52,339 nt of DNA from Campylobacterales bacterium (GCA_024280575.1 JAJRPV010000031.1:1-52339), one strand, 5' to 3'. Positions 17,389-27,406 are shown, counted from the stretch's first letter. The notes: generated from the letters alone by a model not told the origin. A program made the numbers and translations.

Positions 17389-19245
17389 ATGGAAAAATAC
17401 TTATATGTAGCACTATTTGCTCCCCTTGCCGGGGCGCTTTTTAGTCTCTTGTTTACAGCACAAAAGAAAAATGTTATAACTGCACTTGTAACATCGGGAT
17501 TGCTATTAATATCTTTTGTTTCATCTCTAACGCTAATGTTTGCAGTTCATGACGGTTTAACACTACATGTAAAGATGATGGGTTGGATAAGTGCAGGAAA
17601 TCTATCTTTGCCTTATGGGTTTATTGTTGATAATGTTTCAGTAGTTATGATGGTTACAGTTACACTTGTATCTGCAGTAGTAAACATATATTCTATGGGT
17701 TACATGATGCACGATAAGAGTTATAATAGATTTTTTACTTATATTTCAATGTTTGTCTTTTCTATGCTAATACTTGTTATGAGTGATAATTTTGTAGGAC
17801 TTTTTATAGGATGGGAAGGTGTTGGACTTTGCTCGTATCTATTGATTGGTTTTTGGTATGAAAAAGAGAGCGCATCCTGGGCAGGAAATGAAGCTTTTAT
17901 TATGAACAGAGTTGCTGACCTTGGTATGCTCATGGGACTCTTTTTAATTTATTGGCAGTTTGGAACATTTAGTTATGATGAAATATTTGCTCATGTTGGA
18001 AGTGTTAATACAGGAATTGTAACAACTATAGGCTTGTTACTTTTTGTAGGAGCGATGGGAAAATCAGCGCAGTTTCCATTTCACACTTGGTTGGCTGATG
18101 CTATGGAGGGTCCAACTCCTGTTTCGGCCTTAATTCATGCAGCTACTATGGTAACTGCCGGCGTTTACTTAGTTATAAGGGCTAGTGATCTTTTTTCATT
18201 AGTACCTGAAGTTGGTCACATCATAGCAACTCTTGGTGCATTTGTTGCAGTATTTGCAGCTTCGATGGCTCTTGTTCACAGAGATTTGAAAAAAATTATT
18301 GCGTATTCCACTCTTTCACAGCTTGGATATATGTTTGTGGCCGCAGGTTTAGGAGCTTATTGGATAGCACTATTTCATCTTATGACACATGCATTTTTTA
18401 AATCGCTTCTATTTTTAGGTGCTGGAAATATCATGCATGCAATGGATGATGAGCTTGATATTAAAAAAATGGGTGGATTATTTAAGGTTATGCCATATAC
18501 TGCGATACTTATGGCAATAGCATCAGTTGCACTTTGTGGCGTATATCCATTTGCAGGATTTTTTAGTAAAGATGCGATTTTGGCATCTGCTTTTAATGGA
18601 GGTAATTTCTATATATGGTTTACACTATTTATTGGGGCAGGAATGACTGCTTTTTATAGCTTTAGATTGATAATGTTAGTATTTTTTGGTGATAAAGTTT
18701 ATAAAAAATTAGGTTTTCATCCTCACGAAACATACCCATTTGTTTTATGGGCACTTTTGCCTTTGGGAATTTTATCAACAATAGCCGGATTTTTTGAGCA
18801 TCCTTTTGAAGAGTTTGTAACTAAAGTTTTGGACAAATATGAATTTAGTATGGCACATTCAACTGAGATTGGATTGATATTTTTAACTTCAGCATTTGTT
18901 ATTATTGTGATAGTGGCTACAATATATAAATACGCAAAAGGTGGCTTTAGCAAACAGCTAGAAACTATGCCTCTGTATCTATTGTTAAAAAATCAATATT
19001 ATATACCAAAAATTTATGAAGAGGTAATTTTTAAACCATATTATGCTCTCTCGAAATTTGCTTGGAAGCAAATAGATGTGCGAATTATAGATTTTACGGT
19101 TGACTTGATTGCAAAAACATTATATAAAACCGGCCAAGAGAGTCGAAAAATGCAAAGTGGTAATCTGTCTGACATGCTCAGATGGATGGTAGTTGGTATT
19201 GTGGTGCTGTTAGCTCTTGCAATTTTTTATAGACCGATGATGTAG
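17389..19245 (+). CDS. nuoL: NADH-quinone oxidoreductase subunit L
   Basis: Distal proton-pumping subunit, 618 residues with about sixteen helices. Key residues sit in recognisable contexts: the Glu in FIGWEGVGLCSYLLIGFW, the Lys in MGKSAQFPFHTWLADAMEGP, and HAATMVTAGVYL with its conserved His. The C-terminal part contains the long lateral helix and a last transmembrane anchor. Length is normal for the family. Six bases separate it from nuoM. Confidence 0.97.
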   Translation: MEKYLYVALFAPLAGALFSLLFTAQKKNVITALVTSGLLLISFVSSLTLMFAVHDGLTLHVKMMGWISAGNLSLPYGFIVDNVSVVMMVTVTLVSAVVNIYSMGYMMHDKSYNRFFTYISMFVFSMLILVMSDNFVGLFIGWEGVGLCSYLLIGFWYEKESASWAGNEAFIMNRVADLGMLMGLFLIYWQFGTFSYDEIFAHVGSVNTGIVTTIGLLLFVGAMGKSAQFPFHTWLADAMEGPTPVSALIHAATMVTAGVYLVIRASDLFSLVPEVGHIIATLGAFVAVFAASMALVHRDLKKIIAYSTLSQLGYMFVAAGLGAYWIALFHLMTHAFFKSLLFLGAGNIMHAMDDELDIKKMGGLFKVMPYTAILMAIASVALCGVYPFAGFFSKDAILASAFNGGNFYIWFTLFIGAGMTAFYSFRLIMLVFFGDKVYKKLGFHPHETYPFVLWALLPLGILSTIAGFFEHPFEEFVTKVLDKYEFSMAHSTEIGLIFLTSAFVIIVIVATIYKYAKGGFSKQLETMPLYLLLKNQYYIPKIYEEVIFKPYYALSKFAWKQIDVRIIDFTVDLIAKTLYKTGQESRKMQSGNLSDMLRWMVVGIVVLLALAIFYRPMM

Positions 19246-19251
19246 GAGTAG

Positions 19252-20781
19252 ATGATGGAACATATATTATCATTAATTGTATTTTTCCCGTTAATTGCAA
19301 TGTTTTTTGGCTTTGTGATAAGCAAAGACAGTGTTAAAACATTTGGTATCGCAGTTGCTTTGGTTGAGTTTATATTTTCGATTATACTTTGGATAGGATT
19401 TGATGCTGGCAATGCCGGATTTCAGTTTGTTGAGTATGCGCCGTTAATTTCACAATTTGGTGTAAATTATTATTTAGGCGTAGATGGAATATCACTATTT
19501 TTGGTTGTCCTAAGTACTCTTATGACTCTGGTTTCTCTTATAAGTTTAAATATAAAAAAAGATATTAAAAATCTTGTCTTGGCTATACTATTTTTAGAAA
19601 TGACCCTGGTTGGAGTATTTTTGAGCTTAGATATGATTTTGTTTTATATATTTTGGGAACTTTCACTAATTCCTATGCTTTACATCATAGGTGCATGGGG
19701 AAGTGGTCAAAGAATCTATGCGGCAATTAAATTTTTTCTATACACATTTGCCGGATCTGCTCTTATGCTCGTTGGTATCTTGTATCTAGGATATCAATAC
19801 TATTTAGCAACAGGTACTTGGAGTTTTTCTATTCCTGATTGGCATTTGTTGGTATTGCCTTTTCATACGCAACTTTGGTTATTTGGAGCATTTTTTGTGG
19901 ATTTTGCCGTAAAAGTTCCGATGTTTCCATTTCATACATGGCTTCCTTATGCACATGGACAAGCACCGACTGTAGGATCGGTTTTATTAGCTGCTGTTAT
20001 GCTTAAGATGGGTACTTACGCTTTTATTAGATTTTCGCTACCATTTTTCCCTGATGCTAGTGTGTATTTTTTATATCCGATAGCGGTTATTGCTATTATA
20101 ATGGTTATATATGCTGCTATGGTGGCTTATGCACAGGAAGATATGAAACAAGTTATAGCATATAGTTCTATTTCTCATATGGGTATAATCATACTTGGAA
20201 CATTTGCTATGAATGCAGAAGGAATTACAGGTTCTATATTTTTAATGTTAAGTCATGGAATTGTCAGTGGTGCTCTGTTTATGTTAGTTGGAGTCATATA
20301 TGATAGAAGACATACAAAAATGATAGATGAGTTTGGAGGCTTGGCAACAGTAATGCCAAGATATGCGACAATATTTGGTATTTTAATGATGGCAGCAGTC
20401 GGATTGCCATTAACCATTGGTTTCGTCGGAGAGTTTTTATCATTATTAGGTTTTTATGCAGTAAATCCTTATATGGCATTTTTAGCGGGAACGGGTATTA
20501 TTTTAGGTGCCGTATATATGTTGGTACTCTATAAAAGAGCATTTTTTGGTAAGCTCGTAAAGCAAGAAAATAAAGATTTAAAAGATTTAGACAAACGAGA
20601 ATTTACGGCTTTAATTCCTCTCGTAGCTTTAGTTATTATTCTTGGTGTTTATCCAAAACCAGTTTTAACCACGATTGATATGAGTGTTAAAAAAATGATT
20701 AATTTGATGGAGCGAAAAGCACTGTTGCCGGAAACTAAAGAATTACTGGTTAGAGTAAATAAAGTAGGGGGTACAAAATAA
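19252..20781 (+). CDS. nuoM: NADH-quinone oxidoreductase subunit M
   Basis: Antiporter-like proton-pumping subunit, 509 residues. The quinone-oxidoreductase pattern is clear: YYLGVDGISLF near residue 75, FWELSLIPMLYIIGAWG with the conserved Glu, and KVPMFPFHTWLPYAHGQAPT with the conserved Lys. Two adjacent ATGs (19252 and 19255) could serve as start; TAGGAG lies just upstream. The final base of the stop is the first base of the nuoN ATG. Confidence 0.97.
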   Translation: MMEHILSLIVFFPLIAMFFGFVISKDSVKTFGIAVALVEFIFSIILWIGFDAGNAGFQFVEYAPLISQFGVNYYLGVDGISLFLVVLSTLMTLVSLISLNIKKDIKNLVLAILFLEMTLVGVFLSLDMILFYIFWELSLIPMLYIIGAWGSGQRIYAAIKFFLYTFAGSALMLVGILYLGYQYYLATGTWSFSIPDWHLLVLPFHTQLWLFGAFFVDFAVKVPMFPFHTWLPYAHGQAPTVGSVLLAAVMLKMGTYAFIRFSLPFFPDASVYFLYPIAVIAIIMVIYAAMVAYAQEDMKQVIAYSSISHMGIIILGTFAMNAEGITGSIFLMLSHGIVSGALFMLVGVIYDRRHTKMIDEFGGLATVMPRYATIFGILMMAAVGLPLTIGFVGEFLSLLGFYAVNPYMAFLAGTGIILGAVYMLVLYKRAFFGKLVKQENKDLKDLDKREFTALIPLVALVIILGVYPKPVLTTIDMSVKKMINLMERKALLPETKELLVRVNKVGGTK

Positions 20782-22268
20782 TGTTAAGTCCTATTTCTGT
20801 TAGTATCGCAAGTTTAAATATATCTTTGTTGGCACCAATGGCTATTTTGATTTTTGGAGCACTCGCTATAATATGCATAGATCTATTTACTAAAGGCTTG
20901 AATAAAAGTTTTTATGTGATGTTTTCCCTATTGTTTATATTTTTGGATTTTACAGCACTTATTGGCTTAAATGGCCCTAGTCGTGGGTTCTTTGATGTAA
21001 TGTTGGTGGATGGTATATCAGTTCTTGCACAAGGTATTATATTAATTACTTCGGCATTGTTTATTATTACCGCACTAAGTAATAAACCTTTTAAAGAATT
21101 TAAAAAAGCAGAATATTACGCACTCTTTTTGTTTATGATTGTTGGTTTTCAATTTATGGTTGCATCAGATAACTTGATACTTATATTTTTAGGTTTGGAA
21201 ACAGCTAGTTTATCCTTATATACTCTAATCGCACTACACAATAGAAACAAAGCATTTGAAGCGGCTATAAAGTATTTTACTATGGGTGCACTTGCTGCTG
21301 GATTTTTTGCGATGGCATCTTTGATATTTTATGCGCTTACAGGAAGCATAGAACTTTCTGTTATAGGTAAAGTCTTAGAATCAAGAAATTATGCACCCGC
21401 AGTAGCTACTTTAGCCGGAATTGTTTTTATGATTATAGCTCTCGGATTTAAATTGTCCATTGTTCCTACACATACTTGGACACCAGATGTTTATGAGGGA
21501 AGTTCAGCACCGCTTGCTGGCTATATGTCAGTAGTTCCAAAAATAGCCGGACTTGTTGTAGCTATTAGATTTTTTGATATATTTTTATCGGCTCATATTG
21601 TATGGGTGGAAAATGTGCTAATCTTTTTGGCTGTTATTACTATGTTTTTGGCAAATATTACAGCTCTTGTTCAGGAAGATGTAAAAAGAATGTTGGCATT
21701 TAGCTCTATTGCCCATGCAGGTTTTGTTTTAACAGCTCTTATGGTAGGGACTGTTCAGGCATATTCCGCAATCTTCTTATACTGGATATTGTTTATGTTT
21801 ACTAACATAGGAGCATTTACAATGCTTTGGATTGCTAGACACAGAAAAAATCTATGGGATAGCAGGTATCAACATCCATTTACAAAATTTTCGGGAATGG
21901 CAAAAATATCACCTATGATGGCGACAATTATCGCAGTATTTATGTTTGCACTTGCCGGCATGCCTCCTTTTTCTGTATTTTGGGGTAAGTTGTATCTTAT
22001 AGGCACCGTAGTAAGTAGCGGACATATAATATTAGCTGTAATTATGGTTATAAATAGTGCAATTGCGATTTATTATTATATGAAGTTAATAGTTTATATG
22101 TTTTTAAAAGATCCTATAACAGAAGATGGAAATATATATGTAGCAAACTCTTCAACACCAATAAAAGTCATAGTAGGAATTACTTTAGTTTTTACAATTA
22201 CAGCATCTATATTTGTTGAACCAATACTTGGAGTTGTAACGCAAATGTTGAGAGCGAGTGGATTATGA
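20781..22268 (+). CDS. nuoN: NADH-quinone oxidoreductase subunit N
   Basis: Third antiporter-like subunit and last gene of the nuo operon, 495 residues with about fourteen helices. Conserved regions include FLGLETASLSLYTLIAL (helix-five Glu), GFKLSIVPTHTWTPDVYEGS (helix-seven Lys) and an internal VQEDVKRMLAFSSIAHAG segment. The ATG overlaps the nuoM stop by one base. A possible weak terminator and the pflA promoter follow in the 111-bp gap. Confidence 0.96.
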   Translation: MLSPISVSIASLNISLLAPMAILIFGALAIICIDLFTKGLNKSFYVMFSLLFIFLDFTALIGLNGPSRGFFDVMLVDGISVLAQGIILITSALFIITALSNKPFKEFKKAEYYALFLFMIVGFQFMVASDNLILIFLGLETASLSLYTLIALHNRNKAFEAAIKYFTMGALAAGFFAMASLIFYALTGSIELSVIGKVLESRNYAPAVATLAGIVFMIIALGFKLSIVPTHTWTPDVYEGSSAPLAGYMSVVPKIAGLVVAIRFFDIFLSAHIVWVENVLIFLAVITMFLANITALVQEDVKRMLAFSSIAHAGFVLTALMVGTVQAYSAIFLYWILFMFTNIGAFTMLWIARHRKNLWDSRYQHPFTKFSGMAKISPMMATIIAVFMFALAGMPPFSVFWGKLYLIGTVVSSGHIILAVIMVINSAIAIYYYMKLIVYMFLKDPITEDGNIYVANSSTPIKVIVGITLVFTITASIFVEPILGVVTQMLRASGL

Positions 22269-22316
22269 TTCGCTTTCATTTATATGTTTACATGTAGAAC
22301 AATATTTAACAAGGCC

Positions 22317-22356
22317 ATAAGACCTTAAATTTTATGATGAGAGTATAGGGTCTTAT
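22317..22356 (+). terminator. weak candidate terminator after nuoN
   Basis: Eight-bp stem ATAAGACC / GGTCTTAT enclosing a 24-base loop, followed only by TTCC rather than a U-run. It may reduce read-through into pflA but is not convincing as a strong intrinsic terminator. Confidence 0.3.
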
Positions 22357-22364
22357 TTCCATTA

Positions 22365-22380
22365 TGATATAATAAAAATA
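22365..22380 (+). promoter_or_regulatory. extended -10 promoter placing +1 at the pflA ATG
   Basis: TGATATAAT (22365-22373) is a match to an extended -10 element. The first base of the pflA ATG (22380) is seven bases after its last T, where initiation is expected. No Shine-Dalgarno sequence is present, which suggests a leaderless mRNA. Confidence 0.5.
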
Positions 22381-24767
22381 TGAAATATATATTACTAGTT
22401 TTTATAGCATCAGTACAACTATTTGCTTTAAATATCTATTTAAATAGTGCAAAAGAAAATAGTCTTCCTTATGCAATTTTACATATAATAAGCTCGGAAC
22501 CTATCGAGTGTTATGCTCAGCATCTTGCATTGGATAAAAAAAACTATATATGTAAATTTAAAAAATTAGTTAAGAATAAAATTGATGAAAAAAGACTAAG
22601 GCTAGTAGATATAGACTTTATAGAAAAAAAAGATGCCTTTTATATAAAAATTATACCTAAATTCAACTCTCAAATAGCACCACGCAACGAAATCTTGTAT
22701 GATACAAAAGAAGTTAGCGTTGAGAAAATAACTAAAAAAAGTAAACACTGGATTATTTTAATATATAAAAAGTATCCATTTGGCGAAAAAGGCAACACCG
22801 AAGGAATAAATTTTCCTATAACCTACGACAAATATTTAAGACCTTTTGTGGGGGCAGTGGATTTAAATGGCGCTCCAATAGCATATGCTAAAAGTCAAGA
22901 TATCAACTATTATTTAGATATAGAAGATGAATTTAAAAACAGGGATTTTGAAAGCGTAGTAAAAGAGGTGGATAGGACTGTAAAGCAGTATCCAAATAGC
23001 ATATTTAAAAGTGATCTATTGTTGTATAAACTTAAAGCTATAGATGAGAGCATTGAAAAAAATATTTCGCCAATATCTGACAGATATACAAACGATGATG
23101 TAGCAAAATTAGCAAAATCTTGGATGAGAGAATTTTCATCCAATGAAAATATAGCAGAAGTTCTTTTTATTTTGGTTAAAAATTATCTTAGGGCAGGGTC
23201 TGGATCAGATGTAAATTACTTTTTAGATATCTTAGTGACCGAGCATAAGGACAGCCCATATACTAAAAAAGCAATACTCTATTATGCTTACTCATTATAT
23301 AAAAAGAATGACAAAGCCCAAGCTATTAAATTGTATGAAAATGTCTTATATAGTGCGAAAGATATGGACATTGCATCGACTGCTGCGATAAGATTGGCAA
23401 ATTCCAAGATGAACTCTGGGAGTTCACAGGAGGCAAAGAAATATCTATTGAAAGTGCTAAATGCAAATAAAAAATATCTATTAAAAGATAAACCGGCAAC
23501 TATAAAATTAGCAGTTAAATTAGCTTCAAATGGATTGCAAGGTATAGCAGCAACAATAAATGATTTGCTTCTCGAAAATATCAATAAGGGCGAAAGAGAT
23601 ACCAAGGAGTTGTTATTAAAAAGAGCGGGGGACTGGTATCTTGCTTCTAATAATATTGCTAAAGCATATGACAGATATAGACAATATAAAAAAGAGTATA
23701 AAGATGGTATTTATATTGATGAAGTGAACAAAGCAATCGATAGACTTTTCTTTAAGGTTAAAGAGACAAATGAGACAAAGTTGGCACGCTATTATGATGT
23801 TTTGATATCTAAATACCATAATGATATAAGAGATAAAGCTGTAATTGAAAAAGCAAAATTATTTTTCAAAAATAAAAAGTACCAAAAAATTATAGATATG
23901 AAAGAGATGCTTGTGTCATCAGATGATAAAAATTCAACTGTTGCTAAAGACTTGATTGAAAAATCAGCCATTATGCTTATAAACGAAAATATTAAAAATG
24001 GAAGATGTCAAGAAGGAGTTGTGCTACTAGAGTCAAATTCTATTGATTATAGCAAGATTAAAGAGAGTAAAAAATTATTTAGATGTTTTTTGGTAACGGC
24101 AAGATATAAAAAAGCCAGCGCATTGGCAAATTCTAAGCTTCACTCAAAAAAACTTGAAGAAAAGTTTATATGGTTAGAAAATTCTCTAAAAGCCTATGCA
24201 AAGATGCGTAAATTCGATAACATAATCGCATTAAAAGATGATATTTTTTCACTTTCAAAAATAATTAAGAAACAGATATCCGCTTCTACTTACAGGGCTT
24301 TGTTCTATGCATATTATTACAAGAAAGAATATAATAAATCTGTAAGTATTTTACAAAAAATCGATGAATTCTGGCCAAATGAAATACAAAATATAGAGAT
24401 ATATTATAAGGTTATTAGTTATGCTGAGAATACAAATAATGATTTTCTTTTAGCTAAATATGCTAAAAAGATTTTATATATAGAAAAGAAATACAAAATA
24501 TACTCATATAGTCCCAAAGTTGATTTTATGTATATAGATGCGTTAAAAAGATTATCTAAGATTAGAGAAGCAAAGAAAATAGCAGAAAATGTACTGAAGA
24601 TTAAACTTGAGTACAAAGATAAATCTAGAGTGTTGTATGAATTAGGAGAACTTAGCTATAAACTAAAAGAGACAAAAAATGCAAAAAAATATTTTATTAA
24701 ATGCTCCAAAACCAAGACTGATAATTCGTGGAAAAAATTATGCCAAGACAGTTTAATGCTATTTTAA
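22380..24767 (+). CDS. pflA: PflA-like flagellar motor protein (TPR/SEL1-like repeats)
   Basis: Periplasmic helical-repeat protein of 795 residues with a cleavable-looking signal peptide (MKYILLVFIASVQLFA). The body is almost entirely alpha-helical tetratricopeptide-like pairs, for example KKAILYYAYSLYKKNDKAQA near residue 300 and VLYELGELSYKLKETKNAKK at the C-terminus. C. jejuni pflA (Cj1565c, about 788 residues) lies directly after nuoN, and the same order holds in H. pylori. PflA with PflB builds the medial disk that holds extra stator units around the wide motor of this phylum; loss gives paralysed flagella. Identification rests on synteny, length and architecture rather than a unique motif. 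Confidence 0.8.
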   Translation: MKYILLVFIASVQLFALNIYLNSAKENSLPYAILHIISSEPIECYAQHLALDKKNYICKFKKLVKNKIDEKRLRLVDIDFIEKKDAFYIKIIPKFNSQIAPRNEILYDTKEVSVEKITKKSKHWIILIYKKYPFGEKGNTEGINFPITYDKYLRPFVGAVDLNGAPIAYAKSQDINYYLDIEDEFKNRDFESVVKEVDRTVKQYPNSIFKSDLLLYKLKAIDESIEKNISPISDRYTNDDVAKLAKSWMREFSSNENIAEVLFILVKNYLRAGSGSDVNYFLDILVTEHKDSPYTKKAILYYAYSLYKKNDKAQAIKLYENVLYSAKDMDIASTAAIRLANSKMNSGSSQEAKKYLLKVLNANKKYLLKDKPATIKLAVKLASNGLQGIAATINDLLLENINKGERDTKELLLKRAGDWYLASNNIAKAYDRYRQYKKEYKDGIYIDEVNKAIDRLFFKVKETNETKLARYYDVLISKYHNDIRDKAVIEKAKLFFKNKKYQKIIDMKEMLVSSDDKNSTVAKDLIEKSAIMLINENIKNGRCQEGVVLLESNSIDYSKIKESKKLFRCFLVTARYKKASALANSKLHSKKLEEKFIWLENSLKAYAKMRKFDNIIALKDDIFSLSKIIKKQISASTYRALFYAYYYKKEYNKSVSILQKIDEFWPNEIQNIEIYYKVISYAENTNNDFLLAKYAKKILYIEKKYKIYSYSPKVDFMYIDALKRLSKIREAKKIAENVLKIKLEYKDKSRVLYELGELSYKLKETKNAKKYFIKCSKTKTDNSWKKLCQDSLMLF

Positions 24768-24822
24768 GATTTTCTTTATTTTCCCTTGATATAATAAATC
24801 TAAATTTTTAAAAGGAGAATAC

Positions 24823-25260
24823 ATGCTAAAAGAGTTTAAGGAATTTCTTATCAAAGGTAATGCGATAGATATGGCTGTCGGTTTTATTTTTGGTGCAGCA
24901 TTTGCATCAATCGTAAAGTCATTGGTAGCCAATATTATAATGCCACCAATTGGTTTATTGATGGGTGGAGTGGACTTTTCAAACAGTTTTTATGCGCTTG
25001 ATGGAAAACATTATGCAACATTAGCGGCATTAGATAAAGCCGGAGCTCCAGCTATAAAATACGGTTCTTTTATAAATGATGCTATATCCTTTGTTATATT
25101 GGGTTTTGTTATATTTATGTTGGTTAGAACTATTAGTAATTTAAAGAAACCTGAAGCGGTAGCTCCTGCCCCTGCGCCAACAACTAAAAAGTGTCCTGAT
25201 TGTGCGATGGAAATTCCAATAGATGCATATAAGTGTGGATATTGCCAACATCAGTTTTAA
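24823..25260 (+). CDS. mscL: large-conductance mechanosensitive channel with zinc-ribbon tail
   Basis: Osmotic emergency-release channel, 145 residues. The N-terminal amphipathic helix and first transmembrane helix are canonical (EFLIKGNAIDMAVGFIFGAA), followed by the periplasmic loop and a second helix near residues 87-107. After an Ala/Pro-rich linker the tail has Cys124-x2-Cys127 and Cys138-x2-Cys141 (KCPDCAMEIP, KCGYCQHQF), a small zinc-ribbon-like knuckle in place of the usual C-terminal helix bundle. AAAGGAGAA precedes the ATG. The gene is convergent with the PilZ gene. Confidence 0.95.
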   Translation: MLKEFKEFLIKGNAIDMAVGFIFGAAFASIVKSLVANIIMPPIGLLMGGVDFSNSFYALDGKHYATLAALDKAGAPAIKYGSFINDAISFVILGFVIFMLVRTISNLKKPEAVAPAPAPTTKKCPDCAMEIPIDAYKCGYCQHQF

Positions 25261-25276
25261 TTAATAGATTTTAATT

Positions 25277-25310
25277 ATGAGACTGCTGTTATGGTGGTCT
25301 CGTTATTTTT
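25277..25310. terminator. bidirectional terminator between mscL and the GGDEF-PilZ gene
   Basis: Hairpin with GAGAC/GTCTC base plus further GU-containing pairs, followed on the + strand by GTTATTTTT. It lies in the 42-bp gap between two convergent genes and overlaps the last codons of the minus-strand gene. Confidence 0.55.
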
Positions 25311-26451
25311 GATAAAAATCTAAAACCATTTTTTGAACTATTGTCATTAGTTTTATTTGTTGTAGTTTAATATAATTTTCAATTTTCCGTCTTAAAAATT
25401 TACTCATATGAGTAGTAAAAATAACCTGATCATCATTTCTTGCAAGATAAACCCCAATTATCCTTATGTTTATATCATTTCCTTTTGAATTTTGAAGTTT
25501 AAAAATTAGTATAAAATGCGTATTTGTAGATTCAAAATAAGAATCGGATATTTTTTTATTTTTAATTCTAATAGCTATTGTATCTACAGAAATACTTTGT
25601 ATAGTCCCATCTATGATTGTATCGTTATTGAATTTTATTAAAACCGGTATCGGAGTATCTGGTTTTGCGCGGATATTTGTTCTGTCAACGGGAGATTCTT
25701 CTATGAACCTTAAGTTTGAAAGTACAACTTCTCCTTGTTTTGGAAATGAATTTACTATATCTGCTTTTAAGGTATCTGGGAGCAATTCATGTCTCAAAAA
25801 AGTAAAAGTTTCATTTTTTAGGAAAGTGGCTTTACCAAAAGATACTTTTATTCGAAGCATGCCGTTTGAGTAAGAGAGTATCTCAACCTCTTCGCTTAGT
25901 GGAATTCCATTGTAAAAATTATATAGCTTAGCGTGGCTACTAGAAATAAAAAAATTCTTTAGAATATCTTCTTCATCTTTTTTTGTGGAAAAGTCATATT
26001 GAGATGTTCCATATCGTATTTTTCCGCCACCAATGATGCAAGCATGTTCGATATATTTACTAATTCTAAACATTAATTTTTCATATGTATCATTTTTATC
26101 GATTATGGTTAGCGCACCATAGGATATAGAGATATCATGCAATTTTTCAATATTTTCATTAAATGTTTTTAGCACTTGCACGCTATGGTGAAGTTGCATA
26201 TTTCTGAAAAAAGTAAAATATAAGCCAGATTTACATTGATATATGGGTGAAAAATTGTTAATTTGTTCTAGAAGTATTATTATTTTTTCAAGTTTTTCTT
26301 CAGCCTGAGGTGAAAGATTTAGACTAAAACATACTATTGCAATAGGTGTATCTTGTTGTTTGACGAAGTTAATGTATGATTTAACAACACTTCTTTCCAC
26401 TATGGTTTTTAATATACAATTATTGCTTTCTTCTATCGCTTCTTTATCCAT
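25303..26451 (-). CDS. degenerate GGDEF plus PilZ-like domain protein
   Basis: A 382-residue cytoplasmic protein with no transmembrane segment. The N-terminal half resembles the second half of a GGDEF domain: a strand then ISISYGALTIIDKNDTYEKLMFRI and a GGGKIRYG turn. SGLYFTFF replaces the GG(D/E)EF signature, so it should lack diguanylate cyclase activity. The C-terminal half contains a PilZ-like stretch, RTNIRAKPDTPIPVLIKF followed by DGTIQSISVDTIAIRI, which resembles the RxxxR and (D/N)xSxxG elements with substitutions. The likely role is a cyclic-di-GMP-responsive effector, but binding is not assured. It lies 58 bp after miaA on the same strand and is probably co-transcribed. Confidence 0.5.
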   Translation of the reverse strand: MDKEAIEESNNCILKTIVERSVVKSYINFVKQQDTPIAIVCFSLNLSPQAEEKLEKIIILLEQINNFSPIYQCKSGLYFTFFRNMQLHHSVQVLKTFNENIEKLHDISISYGALTIIDKNDTYEKLMFRISKYIEHACIIGGGKIRYGTSQYDFSTKKDEEDILKNFFISSSHAKLYNFYNGIPLSEEVEILSYSNGMLRIKVSFGKATFLKNETFTFLRHELLPDTLKADIVNSFPKQGEVVLSNLRFIEESPVDRTNIRAKPDTPIPVLIKFNNDTIIDGTIQSISVDTIAIRIKNKKISDSYFESTNTHFILIFKLQNSKGNDINIRIIGVYLARNDDQVIFTTHMSKFLRRKIENYIKLQQIKLMTIVQKMVLDFYQK

Positions 26452-26509
26452 TACCTTTTATAAGCTCCTTTGCATTAATATTTTAAAGCATAATTCATTC
26501 CAAATGGGT

Positions 26510-27406
26510 TTAAGTGGTCAATATCTTACTGGCATTTATATAAATATTTTCTATGCTGTCTTTTACATGTGGGGCAAATTGTGTTGAATTGAAAGTTCTT
26601 TGCCTTTTGGCTAATTGTGCTGTGCTAATAATGATTTTTTCTATTAATTCATTTTTATTTATGAAACCATCTAAAAACTCCAAAGTCTCTTTGATGCCAA
26701 TTGAACGCATAGAGTTTGGCTTCCTTGTGTAATTTTTTTCCAAATACACAACTTCATCTATCAAGCCTTTTTTTAACATATCTTTTGTTCTTAGCGCTAT
26801 TCTCTCTCTTAGCATATCTTTTGATGTGTCTATTTCAAATAAAGTTATATCTTCTAAAACAGGTTTTTGTCTGTTCTCTTTAAAATATTCACTTGCTGTT
26901 TTTCCACTTTGCAAAAAAATCTCAAGCCATTTTTCAATTCGGTATGAGTCATTGTGCGAAATTTTTTGCGCATAGCTTTCATCATTTTTTTGTATAATGC
27001 TATATGCTTTATCAATATTTTGAAGTATAGTGGTTACTTTAATTTTTATCTCTTCTGATATAACCGGTCTTTGGCTAAGACCAAAAATTAGTGATTTTAA
27101 GTAAAACCCAGTTCCTCCAACAATAATTAGATTTTTATTCTCTTTTAGAGAAGTTTTTTTTGCCTCATTAAAAAATTTTAAAAATACAGAAACATTAAAA
27201 TTTTCATTTGGTAAAATTTCATCAATTCCAAAATGCTTTACTCCTTCTCTCTCCAAAAGAGACGGTTTGGCAGAGGCTATGTCAATTTCTTTATATATAC
27301 TTAAAGAATCTAAAGAGAGAATATTAGCATTATATTCTTTAGCCAATCGTATGGATAATGAAGTTTTTCCACTAGCTGTTGCACCTAGTATTGCTATTGT
27401 TTTCAT
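26510..27406 (-). CDS. miaA: tRNA dimethylallyltransferase
   Basis: Transfers an isoprenoid group from DMAPP to A37 of tRNAs reading UNN codons, 298 residues. Motifs: P-loop GATASGKTSLS near the N-terminus, DSLSIYKEIDIASAKPS, the VGGTGFYLKSLIFGL segment, and the C-terminal SIGIKETLEFL / QLAKRQRTF region that grips tRNA. The frame is open further upstream, but the start at 27406 (MKTIAILG) is supported by AAGGAGAAAAGG on the minus strand, and any extension would run into the divergent prenyltransferase gene. Confidence 0.95.
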   Translation of the reverse strand: MKTIAILGATASGKTSLSIRLAKEYNANILSLDSLSIYKEIDIASAKPSLLEREGVKHFGIDEILPNENFNVSVFLKFFNEAKKTSLKENKNLIIVGGTGFYLKSLIFGLSQRPVISEEIKIKVTTILQNIDKAYSIIQKNDESYAQKISHNDSYRIEKWLEIFLQSGKTASEYFKENRQKPVLEDITLFEIDTSKDMLRERIALRTKDMLKKGLIDEVVYLEKNYTRKPNSMRSIGIKETLEFLDGFINKNELIEKIIISTAQLAKRQRTFNSTQFAPHVKDSIENIYINASKILTT

